From Hyphomicrobium sp. (GTDB lineage Bacteria; Pseudomonadota; Alphaproteobacteria; Rhizobiales; Hyphomicrobiaceae): 64,000 nucleotides of DNA. The translations under genes and the position numbers were made by a program. The stretch is taken from the NCBI GenBank assembly GCA_016716675.1, contig JADJVG010000008.1, positions 62,001-126,000 of the forward strand. The letters are read 5' to 3'. Below are positions 50,285 to 58,647 of this stretch, piece by piece. How positions within the stretch are numbered: position 1 is the first letter of the stretch; each line of letters begins with the position of its first letter. A model generated the notes under the pieces. It did no database searches. It was not told the DNA's origin and saw only the letters and a list, made by a program, of their open reading frames with translations.

Positions 50285-50749
50285 TTATTCCACCAAAAGA
50301 ATAGCGTCGATTTCAACGGCGGCGCCTGCCGGCAGGCTGGCAACGCCGACAGACGAGCGCGTATGTTTGCCGCGATCGCCCAAAGCCGCGCCCATGAGGT
50401 CCGACGCGCCGTTGATGACGAGCGGTTGATCGTGGAAGTTTGGCGCTGAAGCTACAAACCCTGTCAGCCGCAAAATCTGTTTAACGCGGCCGAGATCGCC
50501 GAGGGCGGCTTTGGCTTGCGCCAGAATATTGAGCGCGCAGAGGCGGGCTGCTTCCTGGCCGCTCGCGACGTCGAGGCCGGCGCCGAGCGTTCCGGTTATG
50601 ATGCGGCCGTCGGCGCCTTTCGCGATCTGGCCCGATATAAAGAGTTGCTGGCCGGCCAGCAGAAACGGCACATAGTTGGCGACGGGCTGGGGGGCCGGTG
50701 GCAGCGCTAAACCAAGGGCGCTGAGGCGGGCTTCAATATCTGACATCAT
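50285..50749 (-). CDS. RidA family (YjgF/UK114) protein
   Basis: 154-residue RidA-like protein that hydrolyses reactive enamines/imines or a related metabolite. The sequence has ANYVPFLLAGQQLFISGQIA near the start, GQEAARLCALNILAQAKAALGDLG, VGVASLPAGAAVEIDAILLVE at the end and HTRSSVG, with the Arg of HTRSSVG where RidA binds the carboxylate. This longer form is the COG0251 subgroup seen beside GDPD genes. AAAGGACC precedes the start. Confidence 0.9.
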   Translation of the reverse strand: MMSDIEARLSALGLALPPAPQPVANYVPFLLAGQQLFISGQIAKGADGRIITGTLGAGLDVASGQEAARLCALNILAQAKAALGDLGRVKQILRLTGFVASAPNFHDQPLVINGASDLMGAALGDRGKHTRSSVGVASLPAGAAVEIDAILLVE

Positions 50750-50933
50750 GAAAGGTCCTTTAACTTTGCGGCGACACGCAATTCGACACAGTTTCCTGAC
50801 ATTACCCTTTTTGGCCGTGCTTCAGCCGCTTTGCAATGGTGGCTTCGCCGCGTATGGTGCGGCCCGTTGGTAAGGCACAGCCACCAGTAAGCTGGGTCCG
50901 CATTGCCAGCGGCAAAAGAGATGCTCTTTAGGT

Positions 50934-51782
50934 ATGGTGTTTGGATTGAGATCATTCGTATTTGCAGCGGCGCTTGTCGCAGCCACGCCAGCCGTCGCCG
51001 CAGATGTCGTGCACTTCGCACCGCACCGCGCCGTCTATGACATCACGCTGACCAAATCGGCGTCGGGCTCCGGCGTTGCCGGAATGACCGGCCGCATGGT
51101 TTATGAACTGACTGGATCAGCTTGCGAAGGCTATACGCAGAACATGCGGTTCGTGACGCGCATGAGCAGCCAGGATGGCACCGAGACGATCAACGATCTT
51201 CGCAACTCGAGCTGGGAAGAAGCGGCAGGCAAGCGTCTGCGATTTTCGACGACACAATACACTAATGATGTGGTGGTCGAGTCTAGCCAGGGCGATGCCA
51301 AGCGCGATACTGCGACGGCAACCGCTAATGTCGATCTGGTGAAGCCGGCGAAATCAAAGTTTCAGTTGCCGGCCAACACGTATTTCCCGATGCAGCACGC
51401 CGAAGAGCTGATCCGCGCGGCACGAAGCGGCACGAAGTTTGTCAGCGCGAACGTTTATGACGGATCGGAAAAGGGCACCAAAGTTTATTTGACGTCCGCC
51501 GTAATCGGGAAGCCGCTTTCAGCCGGCGCCGTGAAAGACTCCGCCGCTTTGAAGGACGCTGGCCGCTTGGCAACGTTGCGCTCGTGGCCCATGTCCATCA
51601 GTTACTTCGAGACCGGCCAAGACAAGAAGGATGCTCCACCAACTTACGAACTCACCTACGATTTTTATGAGAACGGCGTGACGTCCGATCTCGCTATCGA
51701 TTACGGCGAGTTCGCAATTAAGGGCGAGTTGAAGCAATTGACCTTCCTGCCGGAGAGCGCGTGCGGCGCGTCCGAACACTAA
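50934..51782 (+). CDS. EipB family cell-envelope integrity protein (DUF1849)
   Basis: 282-residue periplasmic beta-spiral protein. EipB of Brucella supports envelope stability. The signal peptide is about residues 1-23 (PAVAA-DVV). After it, FAPHRAVYDITLTKSASGSGVAGMTGRMVYELTG fits the family's start. Two cysteines, in GSACEGYTQN (about residue 61) and PESACG near the end, match the pair that forms a disulfide in EipB. It is a single gene. Confidence 0.9.
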   Translation: MVFGLRSFVFAAALVAATPAVAADVVHFAPHRAVYDITLTKSASGSGVAGMTGRMVYELTGSACEGYTQNMRFVTRMSSQDGTETINDLRNSSWEEAAGKRLRFSTTQYTNDVVVESSQGDAKRDTATATANVDLVKPAKSKFQLPANTYFPMQHAEELIRAARSGTKFVSANVYDGSEKGTKVYLTSAVIGKPLSAGAVKDSAALKDAGRLATLRSWPMSISYFETGQDKKDAPPTYELTYDFYENGVTSDLAIDYGEFAIKGELKQLTFLPESACGASEH

Positions 51783-51871
51783 GAAAATCGATTTCGATAC
51801 TGGTTTTTCCGCCTTCTTAGGCGGCGGGACTGCCGTTTGTCCGATCTATTCGGGTTGCAATCTGGGGCTGG

Positions 51872-51895
51872 CAATATATCCTGCGGGAAATATCG
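51872..51895. promoter_or_regulatory. Candidate ModE operator ahead of modA
   Basis: Imperfect inverted repeat: CAATATAT and AAATATCG separated by 8 nt, with 6 of 8 positions symmetric. It ends 21 bp before modA. The C-x-ATAT form recalls ModE (Mo-box) sites, and a modE-like gene lies at the other end of the cluster. Inference only. Confidence 0.4.
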
Positions 51896-51916
51896 GTTGG
51901 TTTCGGAGAAGGTTGC

Positions 51917-52735
51917 ATGCGGTTTTGGGGCTGGCAGATTTTGCCCGTGCTTGTGCTCGCAGTTATGGCTGTCGCCACCGTCGGCGGACCGTTGCAGTCA
52001 GCGGGTGTGGTGCAGGCAGCCGAAGCGCGAAACATCACGGTCTTTGCTGCCGCGAGCATGAAGTCGGCGCTCGATGTGGTCGCCGCCGACTATCAAAGGA
52101 CATCCGGCAACAAGGTCGTGCTGTCGTACGCCTCGTCGGCGGCACTCGCCAAGCAAATCGAACAGGCGGCACCTGCCGACGTCTTCCTTTCCGCCGATCT
52201 CGATTGGGTGGATTATCTGGCGGATAAAGGGCTCATCGACACAGCCACGCGAAGCAACTTGTTGGGCAACCGCCTCGTGCTGATTGCGCCGGCGACATCG
52301 ACGGCTTCTCTGAAGATCGCAGACGGCATGCCGCTGGCGGACGCTATCGGCGCGGGTCGGCTCGCTGTCGGCGACGTGGCATCGGTCCCCGCCGGCAAGT
52401 ATGCCAAGGCCGCTCTCGAAAAGCTCGGTGTTTGGAAAGCGGTTGAACCGAAGCTCGCTCAGGTCGAGAACGTGCGCGCGGCGTTGGCGCTGGTGGCGCG
52501 CGGCGAAGCCACGCTTGGTATCGTTTATCAGACGGATGCGGCGGCAGAGCCAAACGTCAGGATCGTCGATGCGTTTCCTGAGGCGACGCATCCGCCGATC
52601 ATTTATCCGATCGCCGTTATGAAGGCCGGGACTCCGGACGCCGCTGCAGCAGCGGCGGCTTTGATAGCTTATTTGCGGACGGCTCCGGCGGCGGCAATTT
52701 TTGAACGCGCCGGATTTACGATGCTCGCGCCGTAA
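51917..52735 (+). CDS. modA: Molybdate ABC transporter substrate-binding protein
   Basis: 272-residue periplasmic molybdate-binding protein. A signal peptide covers about the first 34 residues. Binding-site landmarks are ITVFAAASMKSALD (the first Ser that holds the oxyanion), VVLSYASSAALAKQIEQAAPADVFLSAD and VASVPAGKYAKAALEKLG, with YQTDAAAEPNVRIVDAFPE. GGAGAAGG is about 5 bases ahead of ATG 51917. First gene of modABC; its stop abuts the GTG of modB. Confidence 0.95.
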   Translation: MRFWGWQILPVLVLAVMAVATVGGPLQSAGVVQAAEARNITVFAAASMKSALDVVAADYQRTSGNKVVLSYASSAALAKQIEQAAPADVFLSADLDWVDYLADKGLIDTATRSNLLGNRLVLIAPATSTASLKIADGMPLADAIGAGRLAVGDVASVPAGKYAKAALEKLGVWKAVEPKLAQVENVRAALALVARGEATLGIVYQTDAAAEPNVRIVDAFPEATHPPIIYPIAVMKAGTPDAAAAAAALIAYLRTAPAAAIFERAGFTMLAP

Positions 52736-53476
52736 GTGCACGCGAACTTTCCGCCTGATGACACTGGGACAAGGAGTACGCCGATTTCAGCCGACGATTG
52801 GACAGCGATAGAACTCAGCCTGCGCATTGCAGCGGTTGCAACGCTGGCGTGTTTGCCGGTCGCGACGGCTTTTGCGTATCTGCTCGCGCGGTGCCGGTTT
52901 CCAGGTAAGGCCGTGCTCGATGCCGTCCTGCATCTGCCGCTAGTGCTTCCTCCCGTTGTCACCGGCTACGTGCTGCTGCTGACGTTCGGACGCAAGGGCC
53001 CGATCGGCGCTTGGCTGTTCGAGACGTTCGGCATCACGCTGTCTTTCCGCTGGACCGGCGCGGCGCTCGCCTGCGCTGTGATGGGATTTCCGCTCATGCT
53101 GCGCGCGATCCGGCTGTCCTTCGAGAGCGTCGATCAGCGCCTCGAAACGGCAGCGGGCACGCTCGGCGCCAATCGCTACTGGACGTTCCTGCTGGTTACG
53201 TTGCCACTGGCGCTGCCGGGGCTATTGGCTGGGGCGATCTTGTGCTTTGCCAAGGCGCTCGGAGAATTCGGCGCAACGATTACCTTCGTCTCCAATATTC
53301 CCGGCGAGACGCAAACCATTTCGTCGGCGATCTACAGCTATACGCAGGTTCCAGGCGGTGACGCCGCGGCCATCCGCTTGATGCTGTTTTCAACCGCGAT
53401 CGCCTTGGCGGCGATGTTGCTCTCAGAATTATTGAACCGCCACCTGCAGCGCCGCATCGCTGTGTTCGAGCGATGA
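52736..53476 (+). CDS. modB: Molybdate ABC transporter permease
   Basis: 246-residue inner-membrane permease with about five helices. The EAA loop reads ETAAGTLGANRYWTFLLVTLPLALPGLLAGAILCFAKALGEFGATI, the classic contact with ModC. GTG 52736 directly follows the modA stop. The first 17 residues are polar and a later start is possible. Confidence 0.93.
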   Translation: MHANFPPDDTGTRSTPISADDWTAIELSLRIAAVATLACLPVATAFAYLLARCRFPGKAVLDAVLHLPLVLPPVVTGYVLLLTFGRKGPIGAWLFETFGITLSFRWTGAALACAVMGFPLMLRAIRLSFESVDQRLETAAGTLGANRYWTFLLVTLPLALPGLLAGAILCFAKALGEFGATITFVSNIPGETQTISSAIYSYTQVPGGDAAAIRLMLFSTAIALAAMLLSELLNRHLQRRIAVFER

Positions 53477-53486
53477 AGCCCTTGCC

Positions 53487-54173
53487 ATGATCGAATTTGA
53501 CGCCAGCCTTCAGCGCAACGGCTTTGTGCTTGATGCTTCCTTCAGCGCCGGACCCGGCATCACGGCGCTGTTCGGCCCGTCAGGGTCGGGCAAGTCAACC
53601 GTGCTCGGGCTGATTGGCGGACTGATGCGTCCATCACGCGGACGGATCACGGCCGGCGGCACGGTGCTTGTCGATGTCGAGAAGGGTATCTTCGTGCCAC
53701 GGCACAAGCGTCGCATCGGCTTGGTATTTCAGGATGCGCTGCTTTTTCCGCACATGACCGTTCAGCAGAACCTCAAATTCGGCCGGTGGTTCGCGCCACT
53801 CAAGGCGCGCCGCGCAGCGTCGGACGCCATCATCGAGGTGATGGGGATCGGCCACCTGATGCAGCGACGGCCACCAGGATTATCGGGCGGAGAACAGCAG
53901 CGTGTCGCGCTGGCGCGCGCGCTGCTCGCGGGGCCTGAACTGCTACTGCTCGATGAACCTCTGTCGAGCCTTGATACGCCGCGCCAGAACGAGATCATGG
54001 CGCTGATCGAACGGACGCGCGATGAGTTCGCAATTCCAATTCTGTATGTGACGCATGCACTGCCGGAAGTGGAACGGCTTGCGTCGCATGTGGTCGAGCT
54101 GTCATCGGGGCGGGCCGTATGGTCGGGCACGCCGTCGGGCCTGAGGTCGCGGCTCAGGGCTGAAAATCGCTAG
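53487..54173 (+). CDS. modC: Molybdate ABC transporter ATP-binding protein, short form
   Basis: 228-residue ATPase. Walker A GPSGSGKST (30-38), Q-loop LVFQDALLFPHM, signature LSGGEQQRVALARALL, Walker B LLLLDEPLSSLD and the switch His in YVTHALPE. It ends right after the nucleotide-binding domain and so lacks the molybdate-binding TOBE domain found in full-length ModC of about 350 residues. The end overlaps modE on the other strand by 20 bp. Confidence 0.93.
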   Translation: MIEFDASLQRNGFVLDASFSAGPGITALFGPSGSGKSTVLGLIGGLMRPSRGRITAGGTVLVDVEKGIFVPRHKRRIGLVFQDALLFPHMTVQQNLKFGRWFAPLKARRAASDAIIEVMGIGHLMQRRPPGLSGGEQQRVALARALLAGPELLLLDEPLSSLDTPRQNEIMALIERTRDEFAIPILYVTHALPEVERLASHVVELSSGRAVWSGTPSGLRSRLRAENR

Positions 54174-54510
54174 CCGCACCGAGCTTTTTCTGCATTCGGC
54201 GCAACTGCGCGGCGCAGGCTTTGAGCGTGATCGCCTCCATGTCCCGGTAGTCTTTGATGAGGGCGACACCAAACTGCGTCAGCAGTGCTGATCCGCCGCC
54301 TTTGCCACCGTGCTGGCGCTCGACGACGGGTTCTGAAAACGTGCTGTTGATGCTCTCTGCCAGATACCAGGCCCGCTTGTACGACATGCCCATCGCCTTG
54401 GCCGCCTTGGCAATGGAGCCGTGTTCATGGATCAGTTCGAGCAGTTCGATGCGTCCGTGGCCGAGATAGCGTTCGGCGTCGAAGTCAATTCTCAGAACCA
54501 CGCGGGTCAT
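54154..54510 (-). CDS. modE: ModE-like winged-helix regulator, DNA-binding domain only
   Basis: 118-residue protein matching the N-terminal DNA-binding domain of ModE (LysR-type winged helix: RIELLELIHEHGSIAKAAKAMGMSYKRAWYLAESIN, then GGKGGGSALLTQFG). The C-terminal molybdate-sensing TOBE/MOP repeats are absent, so metal sensing, if any, must occur another way. It lies 32 bp past the SulP gene on the same strand and converges on modABC. Family sure; role as molybdate regulator inferred. Confidence 0.85.
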   Translation of the reverse strand: MTRVVLRIDFDAERYLGHGRIELLELIHEHGSIAKAAKAMGMSYKRAWYLAESINSTFSEPVVERQHGGKGGGSALLTQFGVALIKDYRDMEAITLKACAAQLRRMQKKLGAASDFQP

Positions 54511-54542
54511 CGATCATCCCTTCCACTAGCCTACCACGGCAC

Positions 54543-56267
54543 TCACGGAGACGCCGTGACCCCGTCCTCACGCGCATCGAGGATCGCATCGTCAGCCGTC
54601 GGCGTGTAGCGCACCAGTGGCTTTCGCAATCCTGCCGTTAAAAGCGTGCGCCGCACAGGTGGACGTGCGCCTGAGAAATAGACGCGCGTGCCGGCGCTAT
54701 CAAGCTTATGCACGAAGCGTTCGAGGGTCTTGGCGGCCGTGCTGTCGACCAGGGGAACGTCAGAGAAATCCAGAACGAATACCTTGGGGTGCGCGCCAAT
54801 TCGGTCAAGCACGCCACTAACGGCGGCTGTTGCACCGAAGAAGAATGCGCCGCTGATCCGGTAGACCAGCACCTCGCCGCCCAAGGCTCCAGCTGCATAG
54901 TGCGTGCGCTCGTCGCCGACCGCGTCAGCCTTGTCCTTGCTGATCAAGAGGCCGCCGCCTTCGACTTCGACAGCTTCCGCCATGCGATGCAGGAACAGAA
55001 AGGCGCCGAGCGTGACGCCCGTTGCGATGGCGACGGTGAGATCCTCAAATATCGTCAGTAGGAAGGTCGCCATCAGCACGGCCGCATCGCCCCACGACGA
55101 GCGCAGCAGGCTGGCGAACTCTGCCCTTTCCGCCATGTTCCAGGCGATGTAGGCGAGCACCGCGCCAAGGGCTGCGAGCGGGATATAACTGGCGAGCGGC
55201 GCGGCGACGACCATGAACAGCAGGATGTAAAGAGCGTGCATAATGCCGGCAACCGGACTGCGGGCACCCGCGCGAATATTGGTTGCGGTGCGCGCGATGG
55301 TGCCGGTGGCGCACATGCCGCCGAAGATTACGGACGCCATGTTGGCCACGCCTTGCGCGACGAGTTCGCAGTTCGAACGATGTTTGCGGCCCGTCATGCC
55401 GTCGGCGACGACGGCCGAAAGCAGCGACTCGATTGCCCCGAGCAGCGCAATGGTGATCGCATCAGGGAACACGGCTTGGATCTTGGCGAAGTCGAAGGCC
55501 GGAAGGGAGGGCGCCGGCGGCAACTGCGGTACGCCGCCGAAGCGGGTGCCGACGGTTGCCACGTCGAGATGCAATGCGGCGACTAACGCCCCGGTCACCG
55601 CAACGGCAATCAGCAGGGCCGGCCACGTCGGCCGCCAACGCTTGACGCCAGTGATGATGGCGATGGCGATCAACGACAAGGCGACCGTTGCAGGATTAAT
55701 CGTGCCGATGCTCTGCCCAAGTGCGACGACCTTCGGAATGAGGGCCGCCGGTTCCTTGGCGATGTCGAGGCCGAGCAGCTCTTTGATCTGACTCGCAAAA
55801 ATGATGACCGCGATGCCCGCGGTAAAGCCAACGGTCACGGGGAAGGGGATGTACTTGATGTAGGTGCCGAGGCGGAGAAAGCCGACGGCGATCATCATCA
55901 TGCCGGCCATTAACGTCGCGAGCACCAGCCCGTCGTAGCCGTGACGCTCGACGATCGATGCAATGAGAACGATGAACGCGCCCGCGGGTCCGCCGATCTG
56001 GAAGCGGCTGCCGCCGAGGGCAGAAATCAGAATGCCGCCGACGATCGCGGTAAACAGACCTTTATCGGGCGAAAGCCCGGAGCCGATGGCGATGGCCATG
56101 GACAGGGGCAGGGCGACAATCGCAACGGTCAGCCCGGCGATGGCGTCCGACCGGAAGTCAGCGGCGGTGTAGCCCTCGCGCAGAATAGTCACCAGTTTAG
56201 GCGTGAAAAGCTCCGCAAAGGTCGGTTCGATCCGCCGGGGTGTGGCCGGGTCAGTGGCTTCCATCAA
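54543..56267 (-). CDS. SulP family anion transporter with STAS domain
   Basis: 574-residue membrane transporter of the SulP/SLC26 family (sulfate, bicarbonate, molybdate or other anions). The transmembrane core shows AIAGLTVAIVALPLSMAIAIGSGLSPDKGLFTAIVGG, SRFQIGGPAGAFIVL and a string of hydrophobic helices to about residue 420. A C-terminal STAS domain follows (KVFVLDFSDVPLVDSTAAKTLERFV). No carbonic anhydrase is adjacent. Its neighbours are modE and modABC, so molybdate or sulfate are plausible substrates. Confidence 0.92.
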   Translation of the reverse strand: MMEATDPATPRRIEPTFAELFTPKLVTILREGYTAADFRSDAIAGLTVAIVALPLSMAIAIGSGLSPDKGLFTAIVGGILISALGGSRFQIGGPAGAFIVLIASIVERHGYDGLVLATLMAGMMMIAVGFLRLGTYIKYIPFPVTVGFTAGIAVIIFASQIKELLGLDIAKEPAALIPKVVALGQSIGTINPATVALSLIAIAIITGVKRWRPTWPALLIAVAVTGALVAALHLDVATVGTRFGGVPQLPPAPSLPAFDFAKIQAVFPDAITIALLGAIESLLSAVVADGMTGRKHRSNCELVAQGVANMASVIFGGMCATGTIARTATNIRAGARSPVAGIMHALYILLFMVVAAPLASYIPLAALGAVLAYIAWNMAERAEFASLLRSSWGDAAVLMATFLLTIFEDLTVAIATGVTLGAFLFLHRMAEAVEVEGGGLLISKDKADAVGDERTHYAAGALGGEVLVYRISGAFFFGATAAVSGVLDRIGAHPKVFVLDFSDVPLVDSTAAKTLERFVHKLDSAGTRVYFSGARPPVRRTLLTAGLRKPLVRYTPTADDAILDAREDGVTASP

Positions 56268-56368
56268 TTTCCGTCTCCTTGCTTGAAGGAGCGGCGGGAT
56301 CGTCGGCCGTCGTGTCGGCGCTCGCCGTCGCAGATAGGGTTGGGCGTTGGCAGGATCTGCCGCAGCCG

Positions 56369-56665
56369 TTAGTCGAAGGTCGCGCCGCAGGTGCCGGAAA
56401 GGCGCTGGTAGGCAGGCGCAATCTGCTCGGGCGGCACGCCGATCTCGGCGGCAAATACGAGTAGCAGGCTTTCATCGGCCAGCAGATGCTCCAAAACCGC
56501 GCCCTGCAGTCCCGGATCTGCGTCCCAGCCGCGCAGCGCACTGGGGTCGATGCCGGTCAGCGTCAGGAAGCGGCTCAGGCGTTCGGCGTCGCTTGCCAGG
56601 AATGAAAGTCCCTGCAACGCGAGGGTCTTGGCGTCGTCAATTGTTAAGTGTTTGGCTTTTGCCAT
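56369..56665 (-). CDS. DUF3572 family protein
   Basis: 98-residue helical protein (MAKAKHLTIDDAKTLALQGLSFLASDAERLSRFLTLTGIDPSALRGW, then GAVLEHLLADESLLLVFA). This is the DUF3572 family, found in Hyphomicrobiales beside divK. Function unknown. ATG 56665 is preferred over 56680. It is divergent from divK. Confidence 0.88.
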   Translation of the reverse strand: MAKAKHLTIDDAKTLALQGLSFLASDAERLSRFLTLTGIDPSALRGWDADPGLQGAVLEHLLADESLLLVFAAEIGVPPEQIAPAYQRLSGTCGATFD

Positions 56666-56704
56666 CGATTTGGGCTCCAAAACCCGTCGAAAGTTCCCGG
56701 CTCT

Positions 56705-56719
56705 TTAACTGTTGGTTAC
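56705..56719. promoter_or_regulatory. Candidate CtrA box upstream of divK
   Basis: TTAA-CTGTTGG-TTAC matches the CtrA consensus TTAA-N7-TTAA with one mismatch. It lies about 104 bp ahead of the divK start and 40 bp ahead of the divergent DUF3572 start. divK belongs to the CtrA cell-cycle circuit, which makes the site plausible. Confidence 0.45.
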
Positions 56720-56822
56720 GCTGTTCCGGTCACACTGTGGCGCAGCATTCACCGAGAATCGGTGCACAAGGTAGCCCGTAAGAGCAATCGGTCCAACGCG
56801 CATGACTTTTCAGGAACCCAGC

Positions 56823-57236
56823 ATGACCGTCGACCGCCGCGGCGCAGACCCGCGCTTGGGGCAGCGCACAGTGTTGATCGTTGAAGACAACGAGCTCAAC
56901 ATGAAGCTCTTTAACGACCTGCTTGTCGCGCACGGCTATCGGATCATTCAAACCCGCAACGGTTTCGACGCCATCGACCTTGCGCGCACGCACCGCCCCG
57001 ACCTGATCCTGATGGACATTCAACTACCGGAGATTTCCGGCCTGGAAGTGACCCGCTGGCTGAAGGACGATGAAAACCTGCGCCATATCCCCGTGATCGC
57101 CGTGACAGCCTTCGCCATGAAAGGCGATGAAGAGCGGATTAGATCCGGTGGGTGCGAGGCCTACATCTCGAAACCGATCTCGGTGATGACCTTCCTCGAA
57201 ACCGTCCGCCGGTTCGCCGGCCAGCCTAAAAATTGA
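56823..57236 (+). CDS. divK: Single-domain response regulator DivK
   Basis: 137 residues: a leader of about 15 residues and one receiver domain. Acidic pocket VLIVEDNE, phospho-acceptor Asp65 in LILMDIQLPEISG, Thr in AVTAFAM and Lys in YISKPIS. DivK links polarity kinases (DivJ, PleC) to DivL/CckA and the master regulator CtrA. ATG 56823 is preferred over 56802. It lies 40 bp ahead of pleD, the usual order. Confidence 0.95.
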   Translation: MTVDRRGADPRLGQRTVLIVEDNELNMKLFNDLLVAHGYRIIQTRNGFDAIDLARTHRPDLILMDIQLPEISGLEVTRWLKDDENLRHIPVIAVTAFAMKGDEERIRSGGCEAYISKPISVMTFLETVRRFAGQPKN

Positions 57237-57276
57237 AAAATCCCCATTCCTCAGTTGCCGGCAAGATTCGTAACCC

Positions 57277-58647
57277 ATGACCGCCCGCGTACTCGTCGTT
57301 GATGACATCCTCGCCAATGTGAAGCTGCTCGAAGCGCGGCTGCAGGCAGAGTATTTCGAGGTCCTGTCCGCCAACAGCGGTCAGGAAGCTCTCGATGTGC
57401 TGGCGCGCGAGCGCGTCGATGTGGTGCTGCTGGACGTCATGATGCCGGGCATGGACGGCTTTGAGGCCTGCCGCCGCATCAAGTCGCACGTCAACACACA
57501 TCATATTCCGGTGGTCATGGTGACCGCACTCGACCAGCCCGCCGACAAGGTGCACGGCCTCGAAAGCGGCGCCGATGACTTCCTAACAAAACCGGTCGAC
57601 GACATTGCGCTCATCACCCGCGTCAAAAATCTGGCGCGGTTGAAGATGCTGAATGACGAAATGATCATGCGCGCCTCCACCGGCAAGGAGATGGGCATTC
57701 CCGACGACGGCGCCTTTGCAAAGGCGCTTTCGGGGCGTTCTGGCCGCGTCCTCGTGGTCGATGACCATCCCCGTTCGGCGGCCCGCTTGCTGGAAGTTCT
57801 GTCGAAGTCCAACGATGCTTTTGCCGAGCGCGATCCGCAGGCGGCGCTGACCAAGCTGGCCGAGCACAACTTCGATCTGCTTGTTGTCAGCCTGTCGCTG
57901 CAAAACGCCGATGGGCTGCGGCTCTGTTCGCAGGTCCGCTCGCTGGAGCGCACGCGCCATCTGCCGATCATCATTCTGGTCGAACCCGGCGACGAAGCGC
58001 GCCTGCTGCGCGGCCTCGATATGGGCGTCAACGATTACCTGATGCGGCCCATCGATCGCCATGAGCTTCTGGCCCGCGTGAAGACCCAGATCAAGCGCAA
58101 GCGCCACTCGGATTTCCTGCGTCACCGCCTCGCCGAAAGCGTCGAGATGTCGATCACCGACGCGCTCACCGGTCTGCAGAACCGGCGCTACATGGAAAGC
58201 CATCTGAAGACGCTCGTTTCGGATTCGCTTCGCACCGGGCGCTCCCTGTCGATGCTGGTTGCTGACATCGATCACTTCAAAGTCGTCAACGACACCTATG
58301 GCCACGACGTCGGCGACTTGGTGCTGAAGGAGTTCTCGGTTCGATTGAAGCGCAACACGCGCGGCATCGATCTCGCGTGCCGTCTCGGTGGCGAAGAGTT
58401 CGTCATCATTATGCCGGATACTGATATTGCTCGTGCCTATCAGGTCGGTGAACGTCTGCGCGCCAACATCGCGTCAGAGAACTTTACGATCACGGGTGGA
58501 CGCGCCATCCGTGTGACGGCGAGCGTCGGCATCAGCACGTTGGAGCGCGCCGAGGATACGCCTGAGACGGTCTTCAAGCGTGCCGACAATGCCCTGTACG
58601 CCGCCAAGAAACGTGGCCGCAACCGGGTCTCAGCCGACGCTGCATAA
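57277..58647 (+). CDS. pleD: Response regulator / diguanylate cyclase PleD
   Basis: 456 residues: receiver 1 (phospho-acceptor Asp53 in VVLLDVMMPGMDG), receiver 2 from about residue 160 (the acceptor position is a Ser in VVSLSLQNADG, so it is an adaptor only), and a C-terminal GGDEF domain with GGEEF and the inhibitory I-site RGID just before it. When phosphorylated it makes c-di-GMP and drives polar development. Co-transcribed with divK. Confidence 0.96.
   Translation: MTARVLVVDDILANVKLLEARLQAEYFEVLSANSGQEALDVLARERVDVVLLDVMMPGMDGFEACRRIKSHVNTHHIPVVMVTALDQPADKVHGLESGADDFLTKPVDDIALITRVKNLARLKMLNDEMIMRASTGKEMGIPDDGAFAKALSGRSGRVLVVDDHPRSAARLLEVLSKSNDAFAERDPQAALTKLAEHNFDLLVVSLSLQNADGLRLCSQVRSLERTRHLPIIILVEPGDEARLLRGLDMGVNDYLMRPIDRHELLARVKTQIKRKRHSDFLRHRLAESVEMSITDALTGLQNRRYMESHLKTLVSDSLRTGRSLSMLVADIDHFKVVNDTYGHDVGDLVLKEFSVRLKRNTRGIDLACRLGGEEFVIIMPDTDIARAYQVGERLRANIASENFTITGGRAIRVTASVGISTLERAEDTPETVFKRADNALYAAKKRGRNRVSADAA

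Noticed and set aside
51806..51833. CCGCCT-TCTT-AGGCGG hairpin as eipB terminator
   Set aside because: Perfect stem, but no T run follows on the plus strand; the Ts lie ahead of the stem.
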